From: Teichococcus aerophilus
Lineage (GTDB): Bacteria > Pseudomonadota > Alphaproteobacteria > Acetobacterales > Acetobacteraceae
Direction of reading: 5' to 3'
DNA length: 35,500 nucleotides
Assembly (NCBI RefSeq): GCF_014490485.1
Contig: NZ_JACTVA010000052.1
Span: 1-35,500 of the forward strand
In this document: positions 34,587-35,500 of the stretch, piece after piece
Numbering within the stretch: position 1 is the stretch's first letter
How the letters are laid out: the number at the start of each line of letters is the position of its first letter
Notes under the pieces: generated by a model
What the model was told of the DNA's origin: nothing
Database searches by the model: none
What the model saw: only the letters and a program-made list of their open reading frames with translations
Translations under genes and position numbers: made by a program

Positions 34587-35500
34587 CTACCCCGGTGGCC
34601 GGGCCGGGGCACCCAGCCAGGCAGCCCCGAGCTGGTCGGCGCCGGATGGCAGGGCGGCGCGGGGGTTGCTCATCCAGGCCAGAAGGTCGGTCGTCACGGT
34701 GCCACGCACGGAGTCCCGCAGCAGCAGGTGGTAGCCCTGGGGGTAGCGGGCCAGGCGGGGGCCGGGGGGCATGCGGGCCAGGCTGGCGCGGGTGATGCCG
34801 GGCGGGACCACTTCGTCCTTCTCGCCTTGCAGGATCAGGGTGGGCATGGCGCAGCAGCGTGGCAGGGCGGCGCTGGCGCGGTCCATCGCGTCCAGCAGGC
34901 CCCAGGCGGCGTCGATGCGCGTCAGCTTGATGACCAGTGGGTCGCGGCCGTTGCGGCGCAGGGCCTCGATATTGTCGCTGGCGGAGATGCCGCCGGCGGC
35001 GGCGGGGAAGGCCAGGGCCGGCAGGCTGTGCGCCAGGGTCCAGAACAGCCCCACCCCCACCGGCCCGATGGCGGCGCGGGACCAGAAGGCCGGCGCCAGC
35101 AGCACCAGCCCATCCAGCGGCGGCGGCGGATCGGCCGTGGCGGCGAGGACGGCGACGGCGGCGCCCATGCTCTCCCCCATCAGGTAGACAGGCACGCCCG
35201 GGTTGGCGGCGCGCAGCGCGTGCAGGGCCGCGGTGGCGTCCGCCACCATGATGTCGGTGCCGGGCCAGTAGCCGCGCGCCGGCGCCTGGCCGAAGCCGCG
35301 CTGGTCGTAGGCCTGCACCTCTACCCCCGCCGCGGTCAGGGTGCCGACGCTGTCGAGCAGGAAGTTGCCGGAATGCTCGTTGAAGCCGTGCAGGGCCAGC
35401 AGGATGGCGCGGGGCGGGCCGCCGGCGGCCGGCCAGATGCGGCGGGGCAGCAGGGCACCGTCGGCGGCGCGGAAGGGCTCGGCCAGGGGCGCGGCGGGCT
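34587..35500 (-). CDS. Alpha/beta-hydrolase (lysophospholipase-like), partial
   Basis: This gene continues beyond the right edge; its start is not in the window. The visible part encodes about 300 residues of a serine-aminopeptidase-S33/monoglyceride-lipase-type hydrolase. The oxyanion-hole segment reads LLALHGFNEHSGNF, followed by VQAYDQRGFGQAPARGYWPG, the nucleophile elbow GESMGAAVA, and the acidic and histidine regions LILQGEKDEVVPP and YPQGYHLLLRD. The substrate is probably a lipid or another small ester. The stop codon (TAG) lies 15 nt from repeat copy j. Confidence 0.9.
   Translation of the reverse strand, partial: PAAPLAEPFRAADGALLPRRIWPAAGGPPRAILLALHGFNEHSGNFLLDSVGTLTAAGVEVQAYDQRGFGQAPARGYWPGTDIMVADATAALHALRAANPGVPVYLMGESMGAAVAVLAATADPPPPLDGLVLLAPAFWSRAAIGPVGVGLFWTLAHSLPALAFPAAAGGISASDNIEALRRNGRDPLVIKLTRIDAAWGLLDAMDRASAALPRCCAMPTLILQGEKDEVVPPGITRASLARMPPGPRLARYPQGYHLLLRDSVRGTVTTDLLAWMSNPRAALPSGADQLGAAWLGAPARPPG

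Overview
The window reads as a chromosomal segment of a very GC-rich alphaproteobacterium, most likely a Roseomonas-like member of the Acetobacteraceae. This is inferred from the high GC, the mix of high-affinity transport systems (a TTT/Bug binding protein, a TRAP system and two ABC systems), a DUF1127 protein and the general protein style. No rRNA, tRNA, CRISPR array, transposase or phage gene was recognised.

Layout. 1-3.5 kb: a leftward promoter serving something beyond the left edge, a Bug-type binding protein, a LysR regulator, a divergent DUF1127 protein and a MAPEG membrane protein. 4-11 kb: an M20 amidohydrolase, pantothenate kinase (coaA), an NtaA-type FMN monooxygenase and a polar amino-acid ABC transporter (two permeases and an ATPase, no binding protein). 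The M20, monooxygenase and ABC genes resemble the Bacillus yxe/ytm sets for modified cysteines. 11-17 kb: aminopeptidase N (pepN) convergent with a TRAP operon (dctP-dctQ-dctM). 17.4-20.4 kb: a spermidine/putrescine-type ABC operon (binding protein and two permeases, no ATPase). 20.9-23 kb: a Tat-exported Mn-type superoxide dismutase convergent with a CbpA-like J protein. 23.3-27.6 kb: a nucleotidyltransferase-kinase fusion and a TPR-glycosyltransferase-like protein, a likely surface-glycan pair. 27.8-35.5 kb: Ohr, a MOSC protein, RmuC, PurH, a Tat-exported esterase and a partial alpha/beta hydrolase.

The outstanding non-coding feature is an intergenic repeat family with ten copies of about 243-386 bp in this 35.5 kb. 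Each copy has terminal inverted repeats of roughly 45-50 nt. Each terminal arm is itself a hairpin around GAATTC followed, reading inwards, by a pyrimidine-rich tract. Most copies also carry a central 11-bp-stem hairpin and an AT-rich core. Nine of the ten have an end 4-45 nt from a stop codon, and the tenth lies 113 nt after one. Stems carry paired substitutions between copies, which suggests selection on structure. They look like bidirectional terminator or 3'-end elements, or a non-autonomous element domesticated for that role. A second, unrelated element of similar design lies downstream of the LysR gene. Long antisense ORFs are abundant because of the GC content and were left out.
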